This document shows, one piece after another, positions 17,369 through 27,312 of a DNA stretch of 64,000 nt (its first letter is position 1; each line of letters starts with the position of its first letter). This DNA comes from Altererythrobacter sp. Its GTDB lineage: Bacteria > Pseudomonadota > Alphaproteobacteria > Sphingomonadales > Sphingomonadaceae. A program made the translations under genes and the position numbers. The notes below the pieces were generated by a model. It made no database searches, was not told where the DNA came from, and was given only the letters and a program-made list of their open reading frames with translations. The stretch spans positions 30,257-94,256 of the forward strand of contig JAFKFN010000016.1 in assembly GCA_017308255.1 (NCBI GenBank). Reading direction: 5' to 3'.

Positions 17369-18883
17369 ATGAACGAAGTCACCACCATCAATCGCACCCA
17401 GCCGGAGTATTCGGCCGCGGTGAAGAAAGCCCTGGCGCGCAAGCCGCAGCTCTACATCAACGGCGAATGGGTCGACAGCTCCGGCAGCGCCACGATCGAT
17501 GTCGAGGATCCGTCGACCGGCAAGGTGATCTCCCGCTTCGTGGAAGCGACCGACAAGGATATCGACCGCGCCGTGGCCGCCGCGCGCACGGCCTTCGACG
17601 ATCGTCGCTGGCGCGACCTGCCGCCGATCACGCGGGAGAAGATCATCCACCGGATCGCCGACCTGATCGAAGCGAATGCCGAAGAGCTGGCCGAGCTTGA
17701 AGCGATCGACGTGGGCAAGCCCAAGGGCATGGCCAGTGCGGTAGACGTGCCCGGCGCCGCCGCGCATTTCCGCTACATGGCGGGCTGGGCCGGCAAGATC
17801 GGCGGGGAGACCCAGGCACCCTATTCGATGCCGGGCGGAATGATGTTCGCCTATACCCTGAAAGAGCCGGTGGGCGTCTGCGCGCAGATCGTGCCGTGGA
17901 ACTTCCCGCTGCTGATGGCCTGCCTGAAGATCGCCCCGGCGCTGGCCGCCGGCTGCACCACCGTGCTCAAGCCGGCCGAGCAGACCAGCCTCACCGCGCT
18001 GCGCCTGGCCGATCTGATCGCCGAGGCGGGCGTGCCCGCCGGCGTGGTCAACATCGTCACCGGCTATGGCCACACCGCCGGTGACCGCATGGTCAAGCAC
18101 CCCGATGTGAACAAGGTGGCCTTCACCGGATCGACCGAGATCGGCAAGCTGATCAACCGCAACGCCACCGATACGCTCAAGCACGTCACGCTCGAACTCG
18201 GCGGCAAGAGCCCGGTGGTGGTCATGCCCGATGTCGACGTGGCCGAAACCGCACCCGGCGTGGCCGGCGCGATCTTCTTCAATTCGGGCCAGGTCTGCGT
18301 GGCCGGCAGCCGCCTCTATGCGCATAAGAGCGTGTTCGACAAAGTCGTCGAAGGCATGGCCCAGACCGCCGATTTCTGGGCCCCGCGCCCGTCGCTCGAT
18401 CCCGCCGCGCACATGGGCCCGCTGGTCAGCAAGGAACAGCATGAACGCGTGCTCGGCTATATCGAAGCGGGCAAGCGCGATGGCGCCAGCGTGCTGATGG
18501 GCGGCGACGTGCCCACCAACGATGGCGGTTACTACGTCAACCCGACGATCCTGACCGACGTGAACCCGCAGATGAGCGTGGTGCGCGAGGAGATTTTCGG
18601 CCCGGTGGTCGTGGCCCAGCGCTTCGAGGACCTCGACGAGGTGGTGAAGGAAGCCAATGACACGCAATACGGCCTCGCCGCCGGTGTGTGGACCAAGGAC
18701 GTCAGCGCCGCCCACCGCATCGCCAGCAAGCTCCAGGCGGGCACCGTATGGGTCAACTGCCATGCGATGATCGATCCGGCGCTGCCTTTCGGCGGCTACA
18801 AGGAAAGCGGCATCGGGCACGAGCAGGGCCGGCTCGGTCTGGAAGCCTACCTCGAGACCAAGTCGGTGCTGATGAAGCTGTGA
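17369..18883 (+). CDS. NAD(P)-dependent aldehyde dehydrogenase
   Basis: ALDH superfamily, 504 residues, normal length. Visible motifs: 'VPWNFPLLMA' (cofactor pocket), 'FTGSTEIGK', the general base Glu in 'VTLELGGKSP' (about 276) and nucleophile Cys in 'NSGQVCVAGS' (about 310), then 'EEIFGPVV'. The start at 17369 follows GGGAAAGGAC. Oxidises an aldehyde to the acid; following the PQQ alcohol dehydrogenase it would complete alcohol-to-acid conversion, although the former is periplasmic and this is cytoplasmic. Ten bases separate it from the Rieske oxygenase, so they are likely one transcript. Substrate not predictable from sequence. Confidence 0.93.
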   Translation: MNEVTTINRTQPEYSAAVKKALARKPQLYINGEWVDSSGSATIDVEDPSTGKVISRFVEATDKDIDRAVAAARTAFDDRRWRDLPPITREKIIHRIADLIEANAEELAELEAIDVGKPKGMASAVDVPGAAAHFRYMAGWAGKIGGETQAPYSMPGGMMFAYTLKEPVGVCAQIVPWNFPLLMACLKIAPALAAGCTTVLKPAEQTSLTALRLADLIAEAGVPAGVVNIVTGYGHTAGDRMVKHPDVNKVAFTGSTEIGKLINRNATDTLKHVTLELGGKSPVVVMPDVDVAETAPGVAGAIFFNSGQVCVAGSRLYAHKSVFDKVVEGMAQTADFWAPRPSLDPAAHMGPLVSKEQHERVLGYIEAGKRDGASVLMGGDVPTNDGGYYVNPTILTDVNPQMSVVREEIFGPVVVAQRFEDLDEVVKEANDTQYGLAAGVWTKDVSAAHRIASKLQAGTVWVNCHAMIDPALPFGGYKESGIGHEQGRLGLEAYLETKSVLMKL

Positions 18884-18893
18884 CGGCCTGGCG

Positions 18894-19961
18894 ATGCTGA
18901 CTCCCTACGTCCGCAACGCGTGGTACGTTGCGGGTTGGAGCCACGAGCTGGAGACGGGGAAGCCTTTCCCCGTCTCCATCCTCGACGAGCCGATTGCCAT
19001 CTACCGGGCCGAAAGCGGCCGCCTGGTGGCTTTGGAAGACCGCTGCGTTCATCGCCTGGCGCCGCTTTCCCTCGGGCGCTGCGAAGGCGATCGCTTGCGG
19101 TGCATGTATCACGGCCTGCTTTACGATCCTGACGGCGCGGTGACTGAGATTCCCGGGCAGGACCCGGTGCCGAAGACCGCGCGCGTGAAAAGCTATGCAG
19201 TGGCAGACCGGCACGATTGGATCTGGGTCTGGATGGGCGATCCAGCGCAGGCCGATGACGCGCTTATCCCCCCGGCCGTGGGCCTGAGCGATCCCGATTA
19301 CATCCTCGGCCACGGTCAGCTCGATTATGCGGCCGAGGCGCGGCTGATCAACGACAACCTGCTCGATTTCAGCCACTTGTCCTATGTCCACGCCAACAGC
19401 TTCGGCGCCGGGCCGGAGTTTGCGGAGAGCCTGCCGAAGCTCCAGCCTCTCGAGCGCGGCGTGCGCTATTCACGGTGGATGGTCGACACCCTTGGCCAGT
19501 CGTCACGCAAGTCGCCGGTGCCGATCGACAGCTACATGACCTACGACTTCCTGATTCCGGGCGTGCTGCTGATGTGGAGCGGAAACTATCCGCAGGGAAC
19601 CGCCCGCAAGCTCGATTTCGCGGCTCCGGCCCTGGAGGACGCGCAGGCCGGCGTGACCTTCACCAGCCAGGCGGTGACGCCGACCGGACCCAAGACCTCG
19701 CGCTATTTCTTCAACTGGGGCCCGCGGCGCGGCCACGGTGACGAGGCCTTGCGCGATAGTCTGATGACTCTCGCCGGAGTGGCTTTCGGCGAGGACAAGG
19801 TGATGATCGAAGCCCAGCAGAAGGTCATCGATCGCACTCCCGATCCACGCGTGATGCCGACGGCGCACGATAAGGGCGTGACATTGTTCAACCGGCTCGT
19901 AGAGCGCCTGGCGAAGCAGAACGGCGCCCAGCGCCCCACGGAGACAACCGCTTGCCGATAG
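18894..19961 (+). CDS. Rieske aromatic-ring / O-demethylase oxygenase subunit, VanA-like
   Basis: Oxygenase component of 355 residues in the vanillate O-demethylase (VanA/LigXa) class. The Rieske [2Fe-2S] ligands are 'CVHR' and, 17-18 residues later, 'CMYHG' (about 47-68). The mononuclear iron site is 'NDNLLDFSHLSYVH' (about 146-159; Asn/Asp, two His). VanA-type proteins hydroxylate a methoxy carbon, releasing formaldehyde and leaving a phenol. They need a reductase and ferredoxin, and neither is encoded in this window. Overlaps the next gene by 10 bases, so translation is coupled. O-demethylation is inferred; ring or side-chain hydroxylation is possible. Confidence 0.9.
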   Translation: MLTPYVRNAWYVAGWSHELETGKPFPVSILDEPIAIYRAESGRLVALEDRCVHRLAPLSLGRCEGDRLRCMYHGLLYDPDGAVTEIPGQDPVPKTARVKSYAVADRHDWIWVWMGDPAQADDALIPPAVGLSDPDYILGHGQLDYAAEARLINDNLLDFSHLSYVHANSFGAGPEFAESLPKLQPLERGVRYSRWMVDTLGQSSRKSPVPIDSYMTYDFLIPGVLLMWSGNYPQGTARKLDFAAPALEDAQAGVTFTSQAVTPTGPKTSRYFFNWGPRRGHGDEALRDSLMTLAGVAFGEDKVMIEAQQKVIDRTPDPRVMPTAHDKGVTLFNRLVERLAKQNGAQRPTETTACR

Positions 19962-20824
19962 ACCTTTCCAAGATCCGCGCGATCGACGTCCACGTTCACG
20001 CCGAAGTGTCCTGCCACGATCCGGAAGACCCGGTGATGGGCCAGTTCTTCGATGCCGCCAGCGCCTATTTCAAGGCCCCGCGCGAGCGGCCGAAGATGCC
20101 CGAGATCATCCAGCTTTACCGTGAAAGCGGCATTGCCCTGGTGCTGTTCACCGTGGATGCCGAAAGCGCGATGGGGGCCAAGCGCGTCTCCAACTACGAA
20201 GTGGCGGAGCAGGCGGCGAAGAATGACGATATCTGCATCGCCTTTGCCAGCATCGATCCGCACAAGGGCAAGTACGGCGCCCGCGAGGCGCGCGATCTGG
20301 TGGAGAACTATGGGGTCAAGGGCTTCAAGTTCCACGGCATCGCGCAGAACGCCCACCCGGCGGATCGCATGGCCTATCCGATCTACGAAGTGATCGCCGA
20401 ATACGGCTTGCCCGCCATCTTCCACACCGGCCATTCGGGCATGGGCACCGGGATGCGCGGCGGCGGCGGGATGCGCCTCAAATATGGGGAGCCGATGCTG
20501 ATCGATGACGTGGCGGTCGATTTCCCCGACATGAAGATCATCCTCGCCCACCCCAGCTGGCCCTGGGTGGACCAGAGCCTTTCGATGGCCCTGCACAAGG
20601 ACAACGTGTTCATCGACCTGTCAGGCTGGAGCCCGAAATACTTCCCCAAGCAGGTGATCCAGTACGCCAATACCCAGCTCAAGCATAAGATGCTGTTCGG
20701 CAGCGATTTCCCGCTGATCCACCCGGACAAGTGGATCAAGACGGCGCAGGAGGTGGGTTTCCGGGAAGAGGTCATGCCGCTGATCCTCAAGGACAACGCG
20801 GCGCGGGTCCTGGGGCTGGCGTGA
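19952..20824 (+). CDS. Amidohydrolase-family protein (CouO/PhdC-like hydrolase)
   Basis: TIM-barrel amidohydrolase_2 protein of 290 residues. Metal motif 'AIDVHVHAE' near the N-terminus, 'FHTGHSG' mid-protein, 'ILAHPSWPW', and C-terminal 'LFGSDFPLIHP' with the conserved Asp. From memory it resembles the amidohydrolases annotated as 4-hydroxyphenyl-beta-ketoacyl-CoA hydrolase in hydroxycinnamate catabolism ('TVDAES', 'ASIDPHKG', 'LSGWSPKYFP'). It probably starts at TTG 19952, preceded by GGAGAC, inside the end of the Rieske gene. Cytoplasmic. The family assignment is firm; the beta-ketoacyl-CoA or aromatic substrate is inference. Confidence 0.85.
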   Translation: MPIDLSKIRAIDVHVHAEVSCHDPEDPVMGQFFDAASAYFKAPRERPKMPEIIQLYRESGIALVLFTVDAESAMGAKRVSNYEVAEQAAKNDDICIAFASIDPHKGKYGAREARDLVENYGVKGFKFHGIAQNAHPADRMAYPIYEVIAEYGLPAIFHTGHSGMGTGMRGGGGMRLKYGEPMLIDDVAVDFPDMKIILAHPSWPWVDQSLSMALHKDNVFIDLSGWSPKYFPKQVIQYANTQLKHKMLFGSDFPLIHPDKWIKTAQEVGFREEVMPLILKDNAARVLGLA

Positions 20825-20847
20825 AGGCTCCGCCGCTCGCCCTCATC

Positions 20848-20880
20848 TTTTCGTCATTCCCGCGTTCGCGCGGATGACGC
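20848..20880. repeat. Intergenic repeat, family B (short copy)
   Basis: TCGTCATTCCCGCGTTCGCG followed by the imperfect complement CGGATGACG. Single hairpin unit of the family found at 7592, 37012 and 44023, lying inside what otherwise looks like one gene run, where it may attenuate or stabilise the transcript. Confidence 0.75.
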
Positions 20881-20890
20881 GATAACGGGA

Positions 20891-21352
20891 ATGGCCGATC
20901 CATCCGACATCCGCGCCTGGCAGCGACTGTCGGAACGCGTAACGACTTCCGGAAGGCTGGAGGGGCATGACCCCGCGCGACTGGCGGCGATCGGCGTGCG
21001 TCATGTAATCAATCTCGCGCTCGCCGACCATCCGGACGCACTGCCCAACGCGGAGGAGGCGTTCGCGGCACGGGGAATGGCTTACACGCATATCCCGGTG
21101 CCATTCGATGCGCCCAAGGAAGAGCATTATCGCGCTTTTGTCGAAGCGCTCGAAGCAACCGATGGGCCGGTGCACGTTCATTGCATCGCCAACTGGCGCG
21201 TTTCCGCATTCTTTTACCGCTATCACCGCGATACTTGCGGGATGGCGGAGCCTGAGGCACGGGCGTTGATGGAGCGGCAATGGTCGCCCGAGGCGCATGA
21301 CCACCCGGCCGCATCGGTCTGGGCGGCGTTTATACGGGAGAGAGAGGGCTGA
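20891..21352 (+). CDS. Protein tyrosine phosphatase-like protein with CX4R loop
   Basis: Cytoplasmic protein of 153 residues resembling the DUF442/Blh branch of the tyrosine phosphatase superfamily. It starts with 'TTSGRLEGHDPARLAAIG' (a split, diagnostic 'G-L-x-x-x-D' lead-in), then 'VRHVINLALADHP', and carries the catalytic loop 'HCIANWRVS' (about 98-106). The Cys and Arg are four residues apart, not five as in classical PTPs; DUF442 proteins show the same CX4R spacing. The stop codon overlaps the ATG of the following SDR. Relatives include sulfur-handling proteins and phosphatases; no function is claimed here. Confidence 0.72.
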   Translation: MADPSDIRAWQRLSERVTTSGRLEGHDPARLAAIGVRHVINLALADHPDALPNAEEAFAARGMAYTHIPVPFDAPKEEHYRAFVEALEATDGPVHVHCIANWRVSAFFYRYHRDTCGMAEPEARALMERQWSPEAHDHPAASVWAAFIREREG

Positions 21353-22098
21353 TGGATTTCGGCGGGCAGCACATCGTCGTCACCGGCGCATCGAGCGGGA
21401 TCGGGCTCGTCACTGCGGAATTGCTGGCCCGGCGCGGGGCGCGGGTTTCGCTGATCGCCCGGCGCAAGGACAAGCTGGATGAAGCGGTCGCCGCCATCGG
21501 CGGCAATGCGGCGGGCTTCGCGGCGGACGTGGGCGAAAAGGATCAGCTCGACAGTGCGCTGGACGCGGCGGCGGCGCATTTCGGCCCGGTGCAGGGCCTG
21601 TTCGCCAACGCCGGCCTTACCGGCGGCTTCACCCCGGCCGTGGCGTTCGACCCGGAGGTGTTCGAGCAGACCGTGCGGGTCAATCTGACAGCCGTGTTCT
21701 GGGCGATCCAGAAAGTCCTGCCGCCGATGATCGAGGCGAAGAAGGGCGCGATCCTGGTCACCGGCTCCATGGGTTCCAAGCGCGGCATGGCGATGAACCC
21801 GGCTTATGTCGCCAGCAAGCACGGTGTGCTTGGCCTCACCCGCGCGATCGCGGTTGAAATGGCCCCGCACGGCATCCGCGCCAATTGCGTGATCCCCGGC
21901 TTCATCCGTACCGAAGCGCTCGACCGCATCCCCCCCGAACAGCAAGGCAAGATCGAAGCCCGCGTGCCGCAGCGCCGCATGGGATCGCCCGAGGAACTGG
22001 CGGAAGTCGCCGCGTTCCTGCTCAGCGATGCCGCCAGCCATGTCACCGGGCAGGATTGGGCGGTGGATGGCGGCGTGCTGGAGAGTATCGAGGTCTGA
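21352..22098 (+). CDS. Short-chain dehydrogenase/reductase (SDR)
   Basis: Classical SDR of 248 residues. 'VVTGASSGIGL' (cofactor binding), 'FANAG' in place of NNAG, catalytic Ser in 'LVTGSMGS', 'YVASK' (Tyr/Lys), and the C-terminal 'VTGQDWAVDGG' typical of FabG-like members. 'ARRKDK' after beta-2 suggests NADP(H) preference. Overlaps the phosphatase-like gene (TGATG), preceded by GAGAGAGAGG. Likely a ketone/alcohol step of the cluster; substrate unknown. Confidence 0.92.
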   Translation: MDFGGQHIVVTGASSGIGLVTAELLARRGARVSLIARRKDKLDEAVAAIGGNAAGFAADVGEKDQLDSALDAAAAHFGPVQGLFANAGLTGGFTPAVAFDPEVFEQTVRVNLTAVFWAIQKVLPPMIEAKKGAILVTGSMGSKRGMAMNPAYVASKHGVLGLTRAIAVEMAPHGIRANCVIPGFIRTEALDRIPPEQQGKIEARVPQRRMGSPEELAEVAAFLLSDAASHVTGQDWAVDGGVLESIEV

Positions 22099-22113
22099 CA
22101 AGGGGCACCGATC

Positions 22114-22224
22114 ATGAAGGGGAAAATCCTGCTGGTTTCCGCGCTGGCGCTGACTGCCTGCGGTGGCACCGCCGGGTCGCAGCGTGACAGCGAAAACACC
22201 GAAGTCGGCGCCGCCCAGTGCTGA
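22114..22224 (+). CDS. Very small lipoprotein, 36 aa
   Basis: ATG 22114 to TGA 22224 encodes MKGKILLVSALALTACGGTA and 16 more residues. A basic start, a hydrophobic stretch and lipobox LTAC predict a processed lipoprotein of about 21 residues. AAGGGG lies eight bases upstream of the ATG. It sits between the SDR and the GST in the same direction. Its size and composition recall entericidin-like small lipoproteins, but no family match can be claimed. Function unknown. Confidence 0.6.
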   Translation: MKGKILLVSALALTACGGTAGSQRDSENTEVGAAQC

Positions 22225-22283
22225 TGGCTGGCGGCGGCGAACCGGCATGGACAGGGTAAAACGGGAAAGGTTGTGAACCGGCC

Positions 22284-23054
22284 ATGCTGAAATACTACCA
22301 CGCCGAACCGCTGGCGAACTCGCTCAAGTCGATGGTGCCGCTCAAGGAGAAGGGGCTGTCCTACGAGAGCGTCTATGTCGATCTGCACAAGTTCGAACAG
22401 CATTCGGACTGGTTCGTGGCGATCAACCCGGAAGGGCAGGTGCCGGTGCTGGATCATGACGGCACGATCGTGACGCACACCACCGTCATCAACGAATACC
22501 TCGAAGACGTCTTCCCCGATGCGCAGCCGGACAGCGGCCCGCTGCGCCCGCGCGATGCCGCCGGCGCGGCGCGGATGCGATACTGGAACAAGTTCGTCGA
22601 CGAGCACGTGATGAACCACGTGTCGATGCACGGCTGGCACAGGCTGGTGGGCGTGATTGCGCGCAATATCGACGAAGGCACGTTCGAGGATCTGCTGAGC
22701 CACATCCCGCTGCCCGACCAGCGCAAAAAATGGGCCACGGCGCGCTCGGGCTTTTCCGAAGCGGACCTTGCCAATGCCAGCGAGAAGATCGATTACGCGC
22801 TGGCGAAAGTGGAGCGGCAACTGGGCGAGACGGCCTGGCTGGCGGGCGACACCTATACTCTGGCCGACATCAACTTCTATGCGCACTGCGGCGCCATGGT
22901 GGAACGCATGTTCCCCGAGAAAGAAGTCGCCGCCCGCTATCCGCGCCTTGTCGACTGGCGCGAGCGTGTAACCGCGCGGCCGGCGGTGGCCGAGGCGTTG
23001 AAAAGCGAGGACCGCACCCAGCCGGGCCTCAGGACATGGAGTGGGGATCGCTGA
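22284..23054 (+). CDS. Glutathione S-transferase, LigF (beta-etherase)-like
   Basis: GST of 256 residues: thioredoxin-like domain 1-85, helical domain after. From memory the N-terminal half is close to the sphingomonad beta-etherase LigF class: 'EPLANSLKSMVPLKEKGL', 'KFEQHSDWF', 'INPEGQVPVL' and 'EYLEDVFP' (glutathione-site cis-Pro and acidic residues). The second domain has 'DTYTLADINFYA', the usual GST capping motif. LigF enzymes cleave beta-O-4 aryl ethers of lignin dimers with glutathione. An etherase or dehalogenase-like role is inferred; ordinary detoxification is the alternative. Followed 20 bases later by an MDR oxidoreductase with a good ribosome site. Confidence 0.87.
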   Translation: MLKYYHAEPLANSLKSMVPLKEKGLSYESVYVDLHKFEQHSDWFVAINPEGQVPVLDHDGTIVTHTTVINEYLEDVFPDAQPDSGPLRPRDAAGAARMRYWNKFVDEHVMNHVSMHGWHRLVGVIARNIDEGTFEDLLSHIPLPDQRKKWATARSGFSEADLANASEKIDYALAKVERQLGETAWLAGDTYTLADINFYAHCGAMVERMFPEKEVAARYPRLVDWRERVTARPAVAEALKSEDRTQPGLRTWSGDR

Positions 23055-23074
23055 TTCCCAAGGGAGACTAAACG

Positions 23075-24082
23075 ATGCGCGCATGGATGCTGCCGGCGGG
23101 AAGCGACGGGTTCGACAAGCTCTACATGGAAGAGCGGCCCGATCCGGTGCCCGGCCCGGGCGAAGTGCTGATCCGGATGGCCGCCTGGTCGATCAACTAT
23201 CGCGATTTCGCAGTGGCGGCGGGCAAGTATTTCGGCGGCGCGCTCAAGGCGCCGGCGATCCCGCTGTCGGACGGCGCGGGGGAGGTCGTCGCGGTCGGTG
23301 CCGGCGTGACACGGTTCAAGCAAGGCGACCGGGTGCAATCCTCGTTCTTCACCCATTGGGAAGAAGGGCCGCCGCGGATGAGCCCCGCCCTGGGCGATGG
23401 CACGGCGCCCGGCGTGCTCGCAGAACTGGTCGTCCTGCCCGAATCCGGCGTGGTGCCCATGGCCCGAAGCCTCGATTACGCGCAGGCCGCCTGCCTGCCC
23501 TGCGCCGGGGTCACCGCCTGGAATGCGCTCTATGAAGGGCCGCGCGCGCTCGTTCCGGGCAACCGGGTGCTGGTGCTCGGCAGCGGCGGCGTGTCGATGC
23601 TGGCGCTGCAACTGGCCCGGGCCGGCGGATGCGAGGTGATCGCCACCTCTTCCAGCGACGAGAAGCTGGCGCGTATCCGCGAGTTCGGCGCGGCGCACAC
23701 GGTCAACTACAAGGCCGTGCCCGAATGGGGCTCGTTCGTCGGCCGCGAGCTGGGCGGGGTGGACAAGGTGGTCGAAGTGGGCGGCGCGGGCACCGCGGAA
23801 CAATCGATGGCCGCGCTGCGCACGCAGGGCGAGGTGGCCTTCATCGGTGTGCTGTCGCCCGAAGGCGGGCCGAACCCGCGCGCGCTGATGATGACCGGCG
23901 GCAGCCTGCGGGGCATCTTCGTCGGCTCTGCCGCGATGGCGCGGCGGCTCAACGCGGCGATCGACGCCAATTGCATAGAGCCGCTGATCGGCGCGCGCTT
24001 CGGGTTCGATCAGGCGAAGGAAGCTTATGCGCACGCCTGGGGGCCGGATAGCTTCGCCAAGACGGTGATCGAGCTGGCCTGA
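23075..24082 (+). CDS. MDR-family NAD(P)-dependent oxidoreductase (quinone reductase-like)
   Basis: Medium-chain dehydrogenase/reductase of 335 residues. GroES-like N-terminal domain ('GEVLIRMAAWSINYRDF'), 'PLSDGAGEVVAVGAGV', then a Rossmann domain 'VLVLGSGGVSMLALQLA' (about 163-180). The zinc ligands of classical alcohol dehydrogenases are not seen ('SDGAGEV' instead of GHE, no four-Cys lobe), so it is the zinc-free quinone reductase/enoyl reductase type. Ribosome site AAGGGAG before ATG 23075. Same direction as the GST and the dioxygenase. Likely reduces an enone, quinone or aldehyde intermediate. Confidence 0.88.
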   Translation: MRAWMLPAGSDGFDKLYMEERPDPVPGPGEVLIRMAAWSINYRDFAVAAGKYFGGALKAPAIPLSDGAGEVVAVGAGVTRFKQGDRVQSSFFTHWEEGPPRMSPALGDGTAPGVLAELVVLPESGVVPMARSLDYAQAACLPCAGVTAWNALYEGPRALVPGNRVLVLGSGGVSMLALQLARAGGCEVIATSSSDEKLARIREFGAAHTVNYKAVPEWGSFVGRELGGVDKVVEVGGAGTAEQSMAALRTQGEVAFIGVLSPEGGPNPRALMMTGGSLRGIFVGSAAMARRLNAAIDANCIEPLIGARFGFDQAKEAYAHAWGPDSFAKTVIELA

Positions 24083-24092
24083 GGAGGCTGCC

Positions 24093-24992
24093 ATGTGGGA
24101 AGTCCGTGTCACGCCCGCCGGGGATTTCGACAATCACGCGCGCGATTACGCGCACATTACGGTGGAGCCGCTGTCGGGCGCGATGGGCGCCGAAGTGGTC
24201 GGGGTGCGCCTGCCTGACTTGTCGGATGAAGCGTTCGAGGAGCTGAAGCAGGCGCTCTATCGCCACAAGATGCTCTACCTGCGCGATCAGCACCTCACCC
24301 ATGCCGAGCATGAGGCTTTCGCTGCCCGGCTCGGCCCTTTCGCGGTGGATGCCTATACGCAAGGCGTGCCCGGCCACCGCGAGGTACACCCGATCATCAA
24401 GGAGGCCAGCACCAAGGCCGCCAGCCTGTTCGGCGGCGGCTGGCACACCGACAGCCCGTTCCTGGAAGAGCCGCCGGCGATCACCACCCTGCGCGCGGTC
24501 GAGGTTCCGCCTTTCGGCGGTGATACGAGTTGGGCCAACTGCGCGCTCGCCTTCCGCCATCTCAGCAAGACCTACCAGGACATGCTGCGCCCCCTGCGCG
24601 TGTGGATGAGCGCGGCGAACAATTACCGCACCCAGGAAAAGCTGCTGGGCAAGGCGATCCCCTTCGCCAGCCAGGAGGAATACGACCAGGGGATGCGCGG
24701 CACCTTCCACCCGCTGGTCCGCACCCATCCCGAAACCGGTGAGGAATCGCTCTATATCTGCGACACCTATGCGTCCGGCTTCGAAGGCATGTCCACGTTC
24801 GAGGCCAAGCCGATCATCGATTTCCTCGTCGCCCACTGCACCCAGGCCGCCTTCACCTGCCGGTTGCGCTGGGAAGCCGGCATGGTGGCGATGTGGGACA
24901 ACCGTACGGCGATGCACCTCGGCCCGAACGACTACGACGGCTACCGGCGCGAGATGTACCGGACGACCACGGCGGGGACGAAGCCGGTTTGA
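24093..24992 (+). CDS. TauD/TfdA-family Fe(II)/2-oxoglutarate dioxygenase
   Basis: Non-heme iron dioxygenase of 299 residues. 'ITVEPLSGAMGAEVVGVRL' (split family N-terminal motif), iron ligands His and Asp in 'GGWHTDSPF' (about 111-115), distal His in 'NRTAMHLGP' and the oxoglutarate-binding Arg in 'RREMYRTTT'. Members hydroxylate next to a heteroatom: TauD frees sulfite, TfdA cleaves aryloxyacetate ethers. With a LigF-like etherase and O-demethylases nearby, an aryl-ether substrate is attractive but unproven. Ribosome site GAGGAGG six bases upstream. Lies 10 bases after the MDR gene. Confidence 0.9.
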   Translation: MWEVRVTPAGDFDNHARDYAHITVEPLSGAMGAEVVGVRLPDLSDEAFEELKQALYRHKMLYLRDQHLTHAEHEAFAARLGPFAVDAYTQGVPGHREVHPIIKEASTKAASLFGGGWHTDSPFLEEPPAITTLRAVEVPPFGGDTSWANCALAFRHLSKTYQDMLRPLRVWMSAANNYRTQEKLLGKAIPFASQEEYDQGMRGTFHPLVRTHPETGEESLYICDTYASGFEGMSTFEAKPIIDFLVAHCTQAAFTCRLRWEAGMVAMWDNRTAMHLGPNDYDGYRREMYRTTTAGTKPV

Positions 24993-25028
24993 AGGCCGCC
25001 ATCTCGCTGTTTGAAAGGCAGGCATCCA

Positions 25029-25193
25029 ATGGGCGAGTTTGCGACGGTGCTTTACGTCCTGGCAATGGTGGCCGTTATGGTCGGGATGGACTTTGCGCTT
25101 TTCCAGCACCGGTTCCGGGCTCGCCTGATTGCCAATGTCTGCATCGTGCTGGTGTTCGGGCTGGTCTACGTCGTATTTCTCAGGCGCCTGTAA
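25029..25193 (+). CDS. Small membrane protein, 54 aa
   Basis: ATG 25029 encodes a 54-residue protein with two hydrophobic helices ('VLYVLAMVAVMVGMDFALF' and 'LIANVCIVLVFGLVYVVFL') separated by the basic loop QHRFRAR. It is preceded by GAAAGGCAGG and lies 36 bases after the dioxygenase in the same direction. No family recognised. It could be a small inner-membrane accessory protein. Confidence 0.6.
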   Translation: MGEFATVLYVLAMVAVMVGMDFALFQHRFRARLIANVCIVLVFGLVYVVFLRRL

Positions 25194-25223
25194 ATCATCT
25201 GCGCCGCAAGGGCCGATGTCTGA

Positions 25224-27149
<1,926 letters not shown>

Positions 27150-27172
27150 TTGGGCGCAAGTGATTGGGCATG

Positions 27173-27191
27173 ACCGGGCGTAAAGCCCGGT
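27173..27191 (+). terminator. Hairpin after the LigM-like gene
   Basis: Stem ACCGGGC/GCCCGGT with loop GTAAA, followed by CCCGTTCTCC; 23 bases after the stop. The T run is weak, so it may be a modest terminator. Confidence 0.55.
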
Positions 27192-27244
27192 CCCGTTCTC
27201 CAGACGGGGCCTCGCTCCCCCCATTTTGAGGCCTCGGATATGGA

Positions 27245-27276
27245 TGGCCCATGGACCCAGCCGGGTTCATGGGCCA
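27245..27276 (+). terminator. Long hairpin, terminator-like
   Basis: Stem TGGCCCATG/CATGGGCCA extended by a G-T wobble and ACCC/GGGT around an AGCC loop, followed by TTTCCTTT. It could end the LigM transcript or control the alpha/beta hydrolase gene that starts 37 bases downstream. Confidence 0.6.
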
Positions 27277-27312
27277 TTTCCTTTGGAGGATCGCGGATAA
27301 CGGGAGAGGGCG

